A stretch of 64,000 nucleotides of DNA. It comes from Saccharomonospora viridis DSM 43017 (GTDB taxonomy: Bacteria; Actinomycetota; Actinomycetes; Mycobacteriales; Pseudonocardiaceae). Below are positions 28,872 to 38,898 of this stretch, in pieces. The stretch is from contig NC_013159.1 in the NCBI RefSeq assembly GCF_000023865.1, forward strand, positions 1-64,000. Reading direction: 5' to 3'. Below the pieces are notes generated by a model. It ran no database searches. It saw only the letters and a program-made list of their open reading frames with translations, and was not told the DNA's origin. Numbering within the stretch: the first letter of the stretch is position 1; the number at the start of each line of letters is the position of its first letter. The position numbers and the translations under genes are program-made.

Positions 28872-29647
28872 CGGTGCGAAGCGGGGCTTCCCGGGCGAAC
28901 CGCGTCGACGAACTCGTGTTACTCACCCACCGCGCGCTGCGCCGAGAGTTCCGTCAGGTCGACGGTCTGCTCGTCGGTGTGGCACTACCGATCATGCTCA
29001 TGTGCGCGATGGTGGGCGTGTTCGGCCGTGCCGTCGACACCGGGACGACCCTGACGTACGTCGACTACGTCACGCCCGCGGTCATGCTGCTGTGCGCGGG
29101 GTACGGCGCTGCCATGGCCGGCGTCGGGATCACCGAGGACCGCAGCCTCGGACTCACCCAGCGGTTCAAGGTCCTGCCGATCGCGGGCTGGGGGATTCCG
29201 GCGAGCCACGTGGTGGCCGCCGTACTTCGTAACGTCCTCGCCACGGGTCTCGCGGTCGTCGTGGCGCTCGTCCTGGGTTTCCGCCCTGACGCCGACCTCG
29301 TGGACTGGCTGCTCGTACTCGCCGTCGTCGTCGGCTACGTCGTCACCATCGCCTGGTGGTCCGTGGTGTGGGGGCTGCTCGTGCACAGCGTGCAGGCCGC
29401 GGGGGCGTTGTCGTTTATCGTGCTGTTCCTGCCGTACGTGTCGAGCGCGTTCGTCCCCGTCGAATCGTTACCCGGCTTCCTCCAAGGCTTCGCCGAACAC
29501 CAGCCGATCACGCCTCTCGTGGAGTCGCTGCGCGGGCTCCTGCTGGACGCGCCGGTGGCCGAGGGCACGGGCTGGACCGTGGTGGCCTGGTTGGTCGGTG
29601 GGTGCGTGGTGGCCGTTCCGTTGGCCACCGTGTTGTTCCGCCAGTGA
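28868..29647 (+). CDS. ABC exporter permease, DrrB-like
   Basis: 259 aa, ATG overlapping the ATPase stop (ATGA). Six hydrophobic segments match the ABC-2 type permease fold; ITEDRSLGLTQRFKVLPI is the typical cytoplasmic loop and FVPVESLPGFLQGFAEHQPI the typical DrrB-type segment before the last helices. It forms the membrane channel for the DrrA-like ATPase. pabA starts 36 bp later but is an unrelated housekeeping gene. Confidence 0.92.
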   Translation: MTVRSGASRANRVDELVLLTHRALRREFRQVDGLLVGVALPIMLMCAMVGVFGRAVDTGTTLTYVDYVTPAVMLLCAGYGAAMAGVGITEDRSLGLTQRFKVLPIAGWGIPASHVVAAVLRNVLATGLAVVVALVLGFRPDADLVDWLLVLAVVVGYVVTIAWWSVVWGLLVHSVQAAGALSFIVLFLPYVSSAFVPVESLPGFLQGFAEHQPITPLVESLRGLLLDAPVAEGTGWTVVAWLVGGCVVAVPLATVLFRQ

Positions 29648-29683
29648 GAACGGGGCTGAATCGCACGACGTAGGCTGTGGTCC

Positions 29684-30325
29684 ATGCGGGTACTCGTCGT
29701 CGACAACTACGACAGCTTCGTCTACAACCTGGTGCAGTATCTGGCCCAGCTCGGAGCCGAGTGCGTGGTCCGGCGCAACGACGTCGTGGACGCCGACGAG
29801 GTACCCGAGTTCGACGGTGTGTTGATATCCCCCGGACCCGGAACGCCCGAGAGAGCGGGCCGCAGCGTCGAGGTCGTGCGGCGGTGTGCGGCCGAGTCGG
29901 TACCGACGCTCGGCGTGTGTCTGGGACACCAGGCCATCGGGGTGGCGTGGGGCGCGACGATCGATCGCGCACCCGAACTGTTCCACGGCAAGACCAGCCG
30001 GGTGGAGCACGACGGGACCGGTGTCCTGGCCGGGCTGCCGAATCCCTTCACCGCCACTCGGTACCACTCGTTGACCGTCGTGCCGGAGACGGTCCCCGAG
30101 GAGTTCGAGGTCACCGGGCGCACCGCCTCGGGCGTGATCATGGCGATGCGGCACCGGGACCTGCCCGTCGAAGGTGTGCAGTTCCATCCGGAGTCGGTGC
30201 TGACCCAGGGTGGGCACCGGATGCTGGCGAACTGGATGGCCTCGGCGGGACACCCCGTGCCCGGGGCACTGGTGGACGAACTCGAGCAGGCCACCCTGGA
30301 ACTGCGACAGACCGCCGTGGCATAG
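29684..30325 (+). CDS. pabA: Aminodeoxychorismate/anthranilate synthase glutaminase subunit
   Basis: 213 aa class I glutamine amidotransferase. The nucleophile is Cys79 in LGVCLGHQAIG, the oxyanion motif is ISPGPGTPERAG, and the His/Glu pair is in VEGVQFHPESVL. It supplies ammonia to PabB (folate) or TrpE (tryptophan). In mycobacteria the gene at this position before pknB is called trpG, although it probably serves as pabA. It is followed by a strong bidirectional terminator. Confidence 0.92.
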   Translation: MRVLVVDNYDSFVYNLVQYLAQLGAECVVRRNDVVDADEVPEFDGVLISPGPGTPERAGRSVEVVRRCAAESVPTLGVCLGHQAIGVAWGATIDRAPELFHGKTSRVEHDGTGVLAGLPNPFTATRYHSLTVVPETVPEEFEVTGRTASGVIMAMRHRDLPVEGVQFHPESVLTQGGHRMLANWMASAGHPVPGALVDELEQATLELRQTAVA

Positions 30326-30338
30326 GAGCGAACGGAAA

Positions 30339-30369
30339 CGGCCGGGCACTCGGATCGAGTGCCCGGCCG
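30339..30369. terminator. Bidirectional terminator between pabA and pknB
   Basis: A perfect 14-bp stem, CGGCCGGGCACTCG against CGAGTGCCCGGCCG, with a 3-nt loop. It lies between two convergent genes, 14 bp after the pabA stop. No T-tract. Confidence 0.85.
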
Positions 30370-30394
30370 TCCTCTACCACCGGTTCAGTCCGGT

Positions 30395-32401
30395 TCAGCT
30401 GTTGCCGTTCCTACCGAATGGGAAGCCCGGATCGTCGTCGTCCGGCGGTGGCTCGGTGGAGCCGCTCTCATCGGCGCCGATGTAGAGCACGATCTGTTGA
30501 TTCTTGGTGATCGAGCTGCCGGGCGCGGGGCTGCTGTTGAGCACCTTGCCGACCTGATCGGAGTCGGACGTGGACTGGAACTGGAGGGAGTGCGTGCCGT
30601 TCCAGCCCGCGTTCCGCAAGGCGGAGACCGCTTCCTCCTCCGTCATGCCGACGATGTCGGGCATGTCGATCTTCGCCTGCGAACCGTTGGAGACCTTGAG
30701 CACCACTTCGGAGCCCTCCCTCACGTGGCCTCCGTTGGGATGCTGGCCCACGACCGTGCCCTGAGGTTCCTCGGCGTCGACGTCCTCGCGTTTGACGACC
30801 AGACCGAGACCTTCGAGGGTGGCCTTGGCCTTCTCGAACGACTCGCCCGTCATGTCGGGCACCTCGACCATCTCCGGCGTCTTGCCGATCTGGATGGTCA
30901 CGGAGTGGCCCTGCTCCACCTCTTCACCGGCCGGCGGATCCTGTCCGACGACCTTGCCGTACTGCTCCTCGTTCTCGACCTCGACCATATCCACGTTCGG
31001 GTCGAGGACCAGGTTGACCTCCGCCAGTGCGGCCTCGGCCTCCTCACGCGTCAGGTTCGTCAGGTCGGGCACCTCCACCTTCTCCGGAGCCGTGCCCACC
31101 TGGAGGACGATCTCGGTGGTAAGCGGGACCTGACTGTGGGGTTCGGGGTCGCTCGCGATCACGCTGTCGATCTGGTCGGACGTGCACTGCGACTCACCCG
31201 ACGGGGGATTGTCGAGGCAGACGACGGGTTGTGTCTGGTACTTCTGGAAGCCCGCTTCGTGCAGTTTCTGCTTCGCCTGTTCGACCTGCATCCCGACGAC
31301 GTCGGGAACGGCCATGACTTCGGCTTCCTGCTTGAAGGCCCCCATGATCCACGAGATGAACGCGACCACCCCGAGGATCAACACGGTGAGGACGGCCGCG
31401 GTGATCCCACGTCGTCTGCGCCGCTTCCGGGCCTCCTCCTCGTCGTCGTAGGCCTGCGGATCGTAGTCGTCCTCCGGCTCCGGAGCCCGGGATGAGGACT
31501 CGAGCACCTGGGTGCGTTCGTCCTCGACCGGGGCGGCACCCGCGAGCGGAGCGGACGGACGCTGACCGGACAGGGTCCGCACAAGGTCGGACCGCATCTC
31601 CGCCGCCGACTGGTATCGCTCGCTCGTGCTCTTGGCGAGGGCCTTCAACACGACGGCGTCCAGCTCGGGGGACACGGACGGATTCGTCTCCGATGGAGCT
31701 CGAGGGGCCTCCCGCACGTGCTGGTACGCCACAGCCACCGGCGAGTCGCCCGTGAACGGTGGTTCACCGGTGACGAGTTCGTACAGCACACAGCCCGCGG
31801 AATAGACGTCCGAACGCGCGTCCACCGTCTCGCCCCGCGCCTGCTCCGGCGACAGGTACTGGGCGGTTCCGATCACCGCGGCCGTCTGCGTCATGGCGGC
31901 CTGTCCGTCGTGTACGGCGCGGGCGATACCGAAGTCCATCACCTTCACCGCGCCGGTGCGGGTGATCATGACGTTGGCCGGCTTGACGTCCCGGTGCACG
32001 ATGCCGTGCCGGTGAGAGAAATCCAACGCGGCGCAGACATCGGCCATGACTTCCATGGCCCGTTTCTGCGGCATCGGGCCCTCGGTCTTCACGATGTCGC
32101 GGAGCGTCCGACCCTCGACGTACTCCATGACGATGTACGGCAGCGGACCGTACTCGGTCTCGGCCTCGCCGGTGTCGTACACCGCGACGATCGCCGGGTG
32201 ATTCAAGGCCGCGGCGTTCTGCGCCTCCCGCCGGAAGCGCTCCTGAAACATCGGGTCACGGGCGAGGTCGGCACGCAGGATCTTCACAGCCACCTCACGG
32301 CCGAGCCGGGTGTCGTGACCGTGATGGACCTCGGACATACCGCCGTAGCCGAGTGTGTCACCCAGTTCGTAGCGGTTTGAGAGCAGTCGGGGTGCGCTCA
32401 T
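30395..32401 (-). CDS. pknB: Serine/threonine protein kinase PknB with four PASTA domains
   Basis: 668 aa from the ATG at 32401; another ATG six codons upstream is possible, and neither has a strong ribosome site. The kinase domain has Lys40, the catalytic HRDVKPANV with Asp138, and DFG at 156-158. The activation loop TQT carries Thr171 and Thr173, the positions phosphorylated in M. tuberculosis PknB. One membrane helix (near residue 345) separates it from four PASTA repeats (VPDVVGM, VPDLTNL, VPDMTGE, MPDIVGM) that bind peptidoglycan fragments. It controls cell-wall growth and division. It is the last gene of the leftward block starting with fhaA or fhaB. Confidence 0.97.
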   Translation of the reverse strand: MSAPRLLSNRYELGDTLGYGGMSEVHHGHDTRLGREVAVKILRADLARDPMFQERFRREAQNAAALNHPAIVAVYDTGEAETEYGPLPYIVMEYVEGRTLRDIVKTEGPMPQKRAMEVMADVCAALDFSHRHGIVHRDVKPANVMITRTGAVKVMDFGIARAVHDGQAAMTQTAAVIGTAQYLSPEQARGETVDARSDVYSAGCVLYELVTGEPPFTGDSPVAVAYQHVREAPRAPSETNPSVSPELDAVVLKALAKSTSERYQSAAEMRSDLVRTLSGQRPSAPLAGAAPVEDERTQVLESSSRAPEPEDDYDPQAYDDEEEARKRRRRRGITAAVLTVLILGVVAFISWIMGAFKQEAEVMAVPDVVGMQVEQAKQKLHEAGFQKYQTQPVVCLDNPPSGESQCTSDQIDSVIASDPEPHSQVPLTTEIVLQVGTAPEKVEVPDLTNLTREEAEAALAEVNLVLDPNVDMVEVENEEQYGKVVGQDPPAGEEVEQGHSVTIQIGKTPEMVEVPDMTGESFEKAKATLEGLGLVVKREDVDAEEPQGTVVGQHPNGGHVREGSEVVLKVSNGSQAKIDMPDIVGMTEEEAVSALRNAGWNGTHSLQFQSTSDSDQVGKVLNSSPAPGSSITKNQQIVLYIGADESGSTEPPPDDDDPGFPFGRNGNS

Positions 32402-32489
32402 TGCTCGGTGCCGTCCCATTCACTCGGTCTTCTTCCCACGCTCGGCCCGGGACCGAAGCGTGTCACCAGTGCCCTGTGGCCAACGACAT

Positions 32490-33749
32490 TCACCTGTGGT
32501 TCTCCAACAGGAGCGTGCTCATCATGCCTTGTTCACCGCCTCCACCGGGTGAATGCATGCCAGTGTTAGGCCAGTTGTCTCCCACCGGAACTCGTTCCGT
32601 GGTACTTCCGGACCCATCGTCGTTCCACACCGTGAGAGCGAGTACGACGATCACGACCGTCGCCAGGAGCACCAGCGCCACGGCCAGCAGTGTTCCCACC
32701 GGGCTGCGCCGAGGGGGCCGGGGCACCTGTCGCATATCGCCGGGCGGGGGAACCGGCGATATCGCGGGATGTGATCCTGGTCCGACCGGACCCGGAACGG
32801 GAGTCTGTGGTGACGACAGCGCTATGGGAGCCGCCTGAGCCGGGTGCGTGTTCGGGTTGATGGGATGGGTCAGGTAGCCGGCGGCGGCCAGACCGGACGG
32901 CGGTGGTAGCGGACGCCCCGCCCGAACGGCGGCGATGGCGTCGGCGAACTCACCACCGTTGGCGTAGCGCTGTCGTGGGTCTTTGACGAGGGTGGCTTCG
33001 ACGACCGCCCGCACGTTCGGGGGCACGTCGGGCGGTAGGGGCGGCACCATGTCCCGGATGTGCATCATCGCCACGCTCACGGCGTGATCCGACAGGAACG
33101 GCCTGTGTCCGGCGAGACACTCGTAACCGCACACGGCGAGTGAGTACACGTCGCTGGCGGGCTCGGCGTCGTGCCCCAGCGCCTGCTCGGGAGCGATGTA
33201 GTGGGCGGTTCCCATCACCATGCCCGAGCGGGTGACCGGCGCGGCGTCGGCGGCCTTGGCGATGCCGAAGTCGGTGAGTTTCACCACGCCGCTCGGCGTG
33301 ACGAGGATGTTGCCCGGTTTCACGTCCCGGTGGACGAGCCCACGTTCATGGGCCGCCTGAAGCGCGCGTCCCGCCTGTTCGAGGATGTCGAGGGTGCGCT
33401 CCGGGGACAGCCGACGTTCCCGGGCGAGGATCGCCGCCAGTGGTTCGCCCTCGACCAGTTCCATGACGAGATAGGCGATCGAGGTGTCGGAGCCGTCCCC
33501 GGCCTCGGTCTCGCCGTAGTCGTGCACGGCCGCGATCCCATGGTGGTTCAGCGAGGCGGTCGTCCGCGCCTCGGTTCTGAACCTGTGCAGGAACTCCGCA
33601 TCACCGGACAGTTCGGCCTTGAGGATCTTCACCGCCACGGTGCGGTCGAGCCGGGTGTCGCTGGCTTCCCACACCTCGCCCATCCCGCCGACCGCGATGC
33701 GGCCTTCGAGCCGGTAGCGCTGTGCGAGCAGTTGCCCGGACGACAGCAT
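32490..33749 (-). CDS. pknA: Serine/threonine protein kinase PknA
   Basis: 419 aa. The kinase domain (residues 12-275) has the Gly-rich loop VGGMGEVWE, Lys41 and HRDVKPGNI followed by [10 protein letters not shown] Pro-rich linker leads to one membrane helix, [21 protein letters not shown] short extracellular tail has no PASTA domain. PknA partners PknB in regulating cell shape. It starts 3 bp after pbpA ends, so it is cotranscribed; 88 bp separate it from pknB. Confidence 0.95.
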   Translation of the reverse strand: MLSSGQLLAQRYRLEGRIAVGGMGEVWEASDTRLDRTVAVKILKAELSGDAEFLHRFRTEARTTASLNHHGIAAVHDYGETEAGDGSDTSIAYLVMELVEGEPLAAILARERRLSPERTLDILEQAGRALQAAHERGLVHRDVKPGNILVTPSGVVKLTDFGIAKAADAAPVTRSGMVMGTAHYIAPEQALGHDAEPASDVYSLAVCGYECLAGHRPFLSDHAVSVAMMHIRDMVPPLPPDVPPNVRAVVEATLVKDPRQRYANGGEFADAIAAVRAGRPLPPPSGLAAAGYLTHPINPNTHPAQAAPIALSSPQTPVPGPVGPGSHPAISPVPPPGDMRQVPRPPRRSPVGTLLAVALVLLATVVIVVLALTVWNDDGSGSTTERVPVGDNWPNTGMHSPGGGGEQGMMSTLLLENHR

Positions 33750-33752
33750 GCG

Positions 33753-35222
33753 TCAGCCACCTCCGAGGGCGGCGGCGATGGTGGCCCGCCCAATCTCGGC
33801 GGCCACCGTGGCGCCGGTCGCGGCGAGACCACGGTTACCGCCTGATTCGACGATGACGGCTACGGCGACCTGGGGATCGTCGTGCGGGGCGAAGGCGGTG
33901 TACCAGGCATGGGGTGGGGTGGCCTTCGGATCGGTGCCGTGTTCCGCCGTACCCGTCTTCGACGCGATCTTCAGGGACGGGTCCTTCCCACCACCCTGGG
34001 TGTTGGCCTCCGAGGCGATCATCATGTCGGTGAGCACCTGGGCGTTGGCGGCCGACAACGCGGGATCGCCCGTGAGCTCCTCGGGGGAGAACTCCTCGAC
34101 CGTCGACAGGTCGGCCGCGAGCAGCTCCTTGACGAGCCGGGGTCGCATGGCCACGCCGTCGTTGGCGACGGTGGCGGCGAGCAGGGCGTCCTGCAGCGGC
34201 GTCAGCCGCACGTCACGCTGCCCGATCCCGCTCTGGTAGAGGGCCGCTGAGCTCTCCAGAGGGCCGAGGTCGGACCGCACGACACTCATCGGGATGGTCA
34301 GGTCGTTCATGCCGATGCCGAAGTTGGCCGCCGTCTCCCACAGCTTGTCCGCCCCGAGTTCGTCGGCGAGGACGGAGAACGCGGTGTTGCACGAGTACGC
34401 CAACGCGTCCTTGAGCGTGTTGCCCGGACAGGTGGCGCCGTTGAAGTTCTCCAACGTGGTTTTGGTGTTCGGCAGCGTGACCCGGGCCTTGGGAGTAATC
34501 CGGGTGTCGGCGGTGGCCCCGTTCTCCAGTGCCGCCGCCGTCGTCACGATCTTGAACGTGGACCCCGGGGGATACGTCTCCCTGATGGCCCGGTTCAGCA
34601 TCGGGTTGGCGTCGTCCTCGGTGTAGGCCTTCCACGCCTTTTGCTGTTCGTCCGAGCTGTGGGAGGCCAGTTTGTTGGGGTCGTACGACGGCGTGGACAC
34701 CATGGCCAGGATGTCGCCCGTCTTCGGGTCGAGGGCCACGACGGCGCCCCTGTAGTTCCTCTCGGCCATCATCTTGTAGGCGGTTTCCTGTACCGCCGGT
34801 TTGATGGTGAGGCGAACGTTGCCGCCTCGGGTGTCGCGCCCCGTGATCAGGTCCGAGAGTCGCCGTACCAGCAGTCGTGAGTCGGAGCCGTTGAGGAAGT
34901 CGTTGTGGACCTGTTCGAGACCGCTCGCGCCGTAGTTCACCGAGTAGTAGCCGGTCACAGGCGCGTACATCGGCCCGTTGAGGTAGGTGCGCCGGTATTT
35001 CAGTGTGTTGTCGGTGGGTTCGATGCTCGCCAGCACCTGGCCCGCGTCAGCCGAGGTGATCTTGCCGCGTTCCCGGGAGTACTCGTCGAACAACACGCGT
35101 GTGTTGCGGCCGTCGGTGCGATAGTCGTCGGCCTTGACCACCTGGATGTACGTGGTGTTCACCAGGAGCAGCGTCACCATCACGAGCATGGTGACGCCGA
35201 CCTTGCGCAGCGGTGTGTTCAC
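33753..35222 (-). CDS. pbpA: Penicillin-binding protein A (class B transpeptidase)
   Basis: 489 aa, anchored by an N-terminal helix (VGVTMLVMVTLLLVNTTYI). The transpeptidase motifs are SxxK at Ser221 (PGSTFK), SCN in AYSCNTAF and KTG in ASKTGTAEHG. It cross-links peptidoglycan and in mycobacteria is regulated by PknB. The ATG overlaps the rodA stop by 4 bp, in keeping with a RodA-PBP pair acting as one polymerase-transpeptidase machine. Confidence 0.96.
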   Translation of the reverse strand: MNTPLRKVGVTMLVMVTLLLVNTTYIQVVKADDYRTDGRNTRVLFDEYSRERGKITSADAGQVLASIEPTDNTLKYRRTYLNGPMYAPVTGYYSVNYGASGLEQVHNDFLNGSDSRLLVRRLSDLITGRDTRGGNVRLTIKPAVQETAYKMMAERNYRGAVVALDPKTGDILAMVSTPSYDPNKLASHSSDEQQKAWKAYTEDDANPMLNRAIRETYPPGSTFKIVTTAAALENGATADTRITPKARVTLPNTKTTLENFNGATCPGNTLKDALAYSCNTAFSVLADELGADKLWETAANFGIGMNDLTIPMSVVRSDLGPLESSAALYQSGIGQRDVRLTPLQDALLAATVANDGVAMRPRLVKELLAADLSTVEEFSPEELTGDPALSAANAQVLTDMMIASEANTQGGGKDPSLKIASKTGTAEHGTDPKATPPHAWYTAFAPHDDPQVAVAVIVESGGNRGLAATGATVAAEIGRATIAAALGGG

Positions 35223-36850
35223 GGCTGTCTCCCCCCCTCCGGCGGATGCGTCGTCCCCGGTGCGCCTGGCATGCCCGGAACGTTCGGGTGACCCGGATTC
35301 ATCGGATGGCCCGAGTTACCCGGATTCATCGGATGGCCCGGCTGGGCCGGGTTGGCTGGACCGGCCGGGCTGGCCGGGATGACCGGGCCGGCCATGGAGC
35401 GCTGAACCATCACCGTGTGCGCTTCCGCCAGCGGGGCCTGGGGTGCGGGCTTGGGCTTGGCGGGCTGTTGCGGCCGCCGTGCCGCGTCGGAGATCCGCAG
35501 CAGGAGCGCGATGAGTGCATAGTTCGCCAGCAGTGATGATCCACCCGCCGACAAGAACGGTGTCGTGACCCCCGTCATCGGAATCAGCTTCGTCACACCG
35601 CCGACGATCACGAAGACCTGCATGATGACAGCGAAGGACAGGCCACCGCCGAGCAGTTTGCCGAACGTGTCCCTGACGGCGAGGGCGCTGCGCATGCCTC
35701 GCATGGAAAGCAGCAGGTAGACGATCAGGATCGCGGACAGGCCCACCAGCCCGAGTTCTTCACCGAGCGCGGCGCTGATGAAGTCGGTGTGCGATTCGGG
35801 CACGGTGTCGGGCCTGCCGAGTCCGAGCCCCGTGCCCAGCATGCCGCCGGTCCCGAGTCCGAAAAGACCCTGCGCGATCTGGTAACCACCGCCGAGGTCG
35901 TAGTAGGTCTCCAGCGGGTCGAACCAGTTCGCCACTCGCTGCTGCACGTGGGTGAACAGTGAGTACGCGATGATGCCGCCCACCGAGAACATGCTCAGCC
36001 CGAGCACCACCCAGATGACCCGCTCGGTGGCGACGTACAGCATCATGAGCACGATGCCGAAGAAGAGCAGCGCCGTTCCCAGGTCCTTCTCGAACACGAG
36101 GATGCCGAGACAGGCCAAAGCGGCGATGATGATCGGCCCCAGGTCGCGGGCCCTCGGCAGTTCCACCCCGAGCACCCGCTTGCCCGCGGTCATGAACAGA
36201 TCGCGCTTCGACACCAGGAAACCGGCGAAGAAGATCATCAACAGGATCTTCGCGAACTCCCCGGGCTGAATGGAGAAACCCGGCAGCTTCAGCCACACCT
36301 TGGCGCCGTTGACCTCGGACAACGAACTCGGCAGCACGGCGGGCAACGCCAAGGCCACCAAGCCCGTCAGACCGCACGTGTAGGCGTAGCGGGTGAGCTT
36401 ACGGTGATCCGCGACGAGGATCAGCACACCCAGGAAGAAGGCCAGCGCGATGACCGTGAACAGCACCTGCCGAGGCGCGTAGGCCGCTGCGTCCCCACCG
36501 TTGGCGAGAGCACGTTGGGCCTCGGCCAGGTCGATTCTGTGAATCATCACAAGACCCAGCCCGTTGAGCAACGCCACACACGGCAGGATCAGCGGATCCG
36601 CATACGGTGCCCACCGTCGGACGGCCAGGTGTGCGACACCGAAGATCGCGAGGTAGGCCAGCCCGTACCAGACCACCGACCACGACAGCTCCTGCTCCTG
36701 GTTGGCCTGCACCAGGACGAACGCCAACGTCACGATGAGAGCGGAGAACGCGAGCAAGGCGAGTTCGGTGCCCCGCCGCTTCGGCAACTCACGTGGCGGA
36801 TTCGTTGTGTACTGAGCTGCCGCACCAGGGTTAGCTGCGGGCTGAGCCAT
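35219..36850 (-). CDS. rodA: Peptidoglycan glycosyltransferase RodA (FtsW/RodA/SpoVE family)
   Basis: 543 aa with about 12 membrane helices. The SEDS family region includes GFLVSKRD, a periplasmic loop with GLFGLGTGGMLGTGLGLG and the conserved HTDFISAALGEELGL. It polymerises lipid II, with PbpA cross-linking. The C-terminal 75 residues are cytoplasmic and rich in Pro, Gly, Asn and His, with the repeat GHPMNPG encoded by a 23-bp sequence present twice at 27-bp spacing (35291 and 35318). The ATG overlaps the pstP TGA by one base. Confidence 0.96.
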   Translation of the reverse strand: MAQPAANPGAAAQYTTNPPRELPKRRGTELALLAFSALIVTLAFVLVQANQEQELSWSVVWYGLAYLAIFGVAHLAVRRWAPYADPLILPCVALLNGLGLVMIHRIDLAEAQRALANGGDAAAYAPRQVLFTVIALAFFLGVLILVADHRKLTRYAYTCGLTGLVALALPAVLPSSLSEVNGAKVWLKLPGFSIQPGEFAKILLMIFFAGFLVSKRDLFMTAGKRVLGVELPRARDLGPIIIAALACLGILVFEKDLGTALLFFGIVLMMLYVATERVIWVVLGLSMFSVGGIIAYSLFTHVQQRVANWFDPLETYYDLGGGYQIAQGLFGLGTGGMLGTGLGLGRPDTVPESHTDFISAALGEELGLVGLSAILIVYLLLSMRGMRSALAVRDTFGKLLGGGLSFAVIMQVFVIVGGVTKLIPMTGVTTPFLSAGGSSLLANYALIALLLRISDAARRPQQPAKPKPAPQAPLAEAHTVMVQRSMAGPVIPASPAGPANPAQPGHPMNPGNSGHPMNPGHPNVPGMPGAPGTTHPPEGGRQP

Positions 36851-38286
36851 CAGTTACCGCCCGAGCTGGGCGCCGGGCGGCAGTCCACACCCGGTCGCTG
36901 TCCGCCCTCGTTCCGCCCCGCCGCCGTCGTGTTGGTCGGTTCGTTCGGCGCACCGGGGGTCGCTCCCTCGGCCGCGTCCTGTGTTTCGCCGCCCTGCTCG
37001 ATTCCCCCGAGACCACCGCCTTGCGCCTGGTCGGATTCGTCGTCGCAGATTTCCAGCATGTTGTTGTGGCGAAGCGTGTTGATGTACTCGCGTGATTCGA
37101 CGAGACCGTCCCGCTTGACACCGTTGCTCACAGCCGCACGCGCGTCCTGCTGAAGATCCTCGAGCATCAGCGGATCGCACAGGGACGCCTCGGGTGGGCA
37201 GGATCCTTCGGCCTTCTGCTGCAGTTTGAACCCGAGGATGCTGCCGGGAACACCTTGGTAGACCACGACCTCGGAGGTCTCCTCGTCGACCCCGACGTAG
37301 TACTGCCGCAGTACGAAGTACCGGGTGGCGAAGGCCGCCGCGGCCAACAGCACGAGGGCGAGCCCGAAAGCCAGCAGCAGACGGAGCCGCTTACGTCGTT
37401 TGGCCTTGGGGTCGGGTTGTGTCTCCAGCTGCTCGGTTTGTTGCGGGACCGGCGGTGGAGGGGGCGGCGCGGTGAGCGCGCGCGCCCGTGCGGCGGGGGA
37501 GTCGACCGGCGGTCCCTCGTCGGTCCCGTCACCGGCGGCGCCGCCGACGATGGGGGCGTCCTCGCCGAAGTCCACGTCGACGACGTCGGCCACGATCACC
37601 GTGACGTTGTCGGTGCCACCGCCCTTGAGCGCCAACTCGATCATCCGGTCGGCGCATTCCTGTGGGTCCGGGATACGCAGGGCCTCGGCGAGCGTCTCGT
37701 CGCTCACCATGCCCGACAATCCGTCGGAGCACAGCAGGTATCGGTCGCCCGCGCGAGCCTCCCGCACCGTGACGCTCGGCTCGACCTCGTGGCCGGTGAG
37801 CGCCTTCAGCAGCAGGGATCGCTGCGGGTGCGTCGCGGCCTCCTCCTCGGTGATACGTCCCTGCTCCAACAGCTCGTTGACGAAGCTGTCGTCCCGGGTG
37901 ATCTGGGAGAACTGCCCGTTGCGCAGCAAGTAGGCACGGGAGTCGCCTACGTGTACGAGGCCGAGCCGGGAACCGGAGAACAACACCGCGGTCAGGGTGG
38001 TCCCCATCCCGTCGAGTTCGGGGTCACCCGCGACGAGTTCGGAGATCGCCTGGTTCCCTTGGTTCACGGCTTCGCGCAGTTGGGTAACCAGATCGTCGCC
38101 GGGCTCGTCATCGTCGAGATGTGCCAGCGAGGCGATGACAACTTTGCTGGCGACCTCACCGGCGGCATGTCCGCCCATGCCGTCGGCGAGCGCGAGTAGA
38201 CGAGGGCCGGCATACACCGAGTCCTGGTTGTTCGACCGAACCAGGCCTCGATCACTGCGGGCCGCGTAGCGTAGGACGAGAGTCAT
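36850..38286 (-). CDS. pstP: PP2C-type phosphoserine/threonine phosphatase PstP
   Basis: 478 aa. The N-terminal 240 residues are a PPM/PP2C phosphatase with the metal-binding acidic residues in RSNNQDSVY, LALADGMGGHAAGE and GGTDNVTVIV. A Pro-rich linker and one membrane helix (LLLAFGLALVLLAAAAFA, near residue 305) precede an extracellular region ending in a Gly/Asn/Thr/Ala-rich tail. It reverses PknA/PknB phosphorylation. It overlaps rodA by one base and fhaB by four. Confidence 0.96.
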   Translation of the reverse strand: MTLVLRYAARSDRGLVRSNNQDSVYAGPRLLALADGMGGHAAGEVASKVVIASLAHLDDDEPGDDLVTQLREAVNQGNQAISELVAGDPELDGMGTTLTAVLFSGSRLGLVHVGDSRAYLLRNGQFSQITRDDSFVNELLEQGRITEEEAATHPQRSLLLKALTGHEVEPSVTVREARAGDRYLLCSDGLSGMVSDETLAEALRIPDPQECADRMIELALKGGGTDNVTVIVADVVDVDFGEDAPIVGGAAGDGTDEGPPVDSPAARARALTAPPPPPPVPQQTEQLETQPDPKAKRRKRLRLLLAFGLALVLLAAAAFATRYFVLRQYYVGVDEETSEVVVYQGVPGSILGFKLQQKAEGSCPPEASLCDPLMLEDLQQDARAAVSNGVKRDGLVESREYINTLRHNNMLEICDDESDQAQGGGLGGIEQGGETQDAAEGATPGAPNEPTNTTAAGRNEGGQRPGVDCRPAPSSGGN

Positions 38287-38753
38287 GGGCGAAGCTCGAT
38301 CACCGTCTTGCCTATCCGGATGGGGACGCCGAGTGGAACTTTCATGGGTGCAGTGACCTTAGCCCGGTCCAGGTAGGTGCCGTTGGTCGAGCCCAGATCT
38401 TCCACAAACCACTCGTCGCCTCGCAACGACAGGCGGGCATGCCGTGTCGAGGCGTAGTCATCGTCGAGCACCAGAGTCGAGTCGTCGGCCCGCCCGATGA
38501 GGATCGGCCTGCCGTCCAGGGCGATCCGGGTGCCGGCGAGCGCTCCGTGGGTCACCACGAGTTGACGGGGCAGTTTGTTCCTGCCCCGTAACGGTTTCCT
38601 CTCCTTGTCACCACGGCGGAGGCTGGGCAGGTTCACCCTCAGCCCCGACGCCGCGTAAAGGTCCGAGCGCACCACGCGCAGCGCGGCGAACACGAACAAC
38701 CAGAGCAGGACGAGGAATCCCACTCTGGTGAGTTGTACGACCAGCTCTGGCAC
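38283..38753 (-). CDS. fhaB: FHA-domain protein FhaB (FipA)
   Basis: 156 aa from the GTG at 38753, giving the family start PELVVQLTRVGFLVLLWLFV; a TTG 11 codons upstream is an alternative. One N-terminal membrane helix is followed by a basic linker and an FHA domain (ILIGRADDSTLVLDDDYAST and then LGSTNGTYLD), which reads phosphothreonine on PknA/PknB substrates. In mycobacteria FhaB/FipA links kinase signalling to FtsZ-FtsQ. It overlaps pstP by 4 bp. The 145-bp gap before it separates it from fhaA. Confidence 0.93.
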   Translation of the reverse strand: MPELVVQLTRVGFLVLLWLFVFAALRVVRSDLYAASGLRVNLPSLRRGDKERKPLRGRNKLPRQLVVTHGALAGTRIALDGRPILIGRADDSTLVLDDDYASTRHARLSLRGDEWFVEDLGSTNGTYLDRAKVTAPMKVPLGVPIRIGKTVIELRP

Positions 38754-38898
38754 CTGTTGCGTCAGCTCCCGCCTTCTCGCGTCCAACCTGCGCTGCCCGC
38801 CGCCACCCGGCTGTCGTCGGTCCCACAGGTCCCTCGCATGGCCGCCATTATGCGGGACACGCGTGGGGTCACCGTGTAGGACGCCGAAGAACGGCCGA

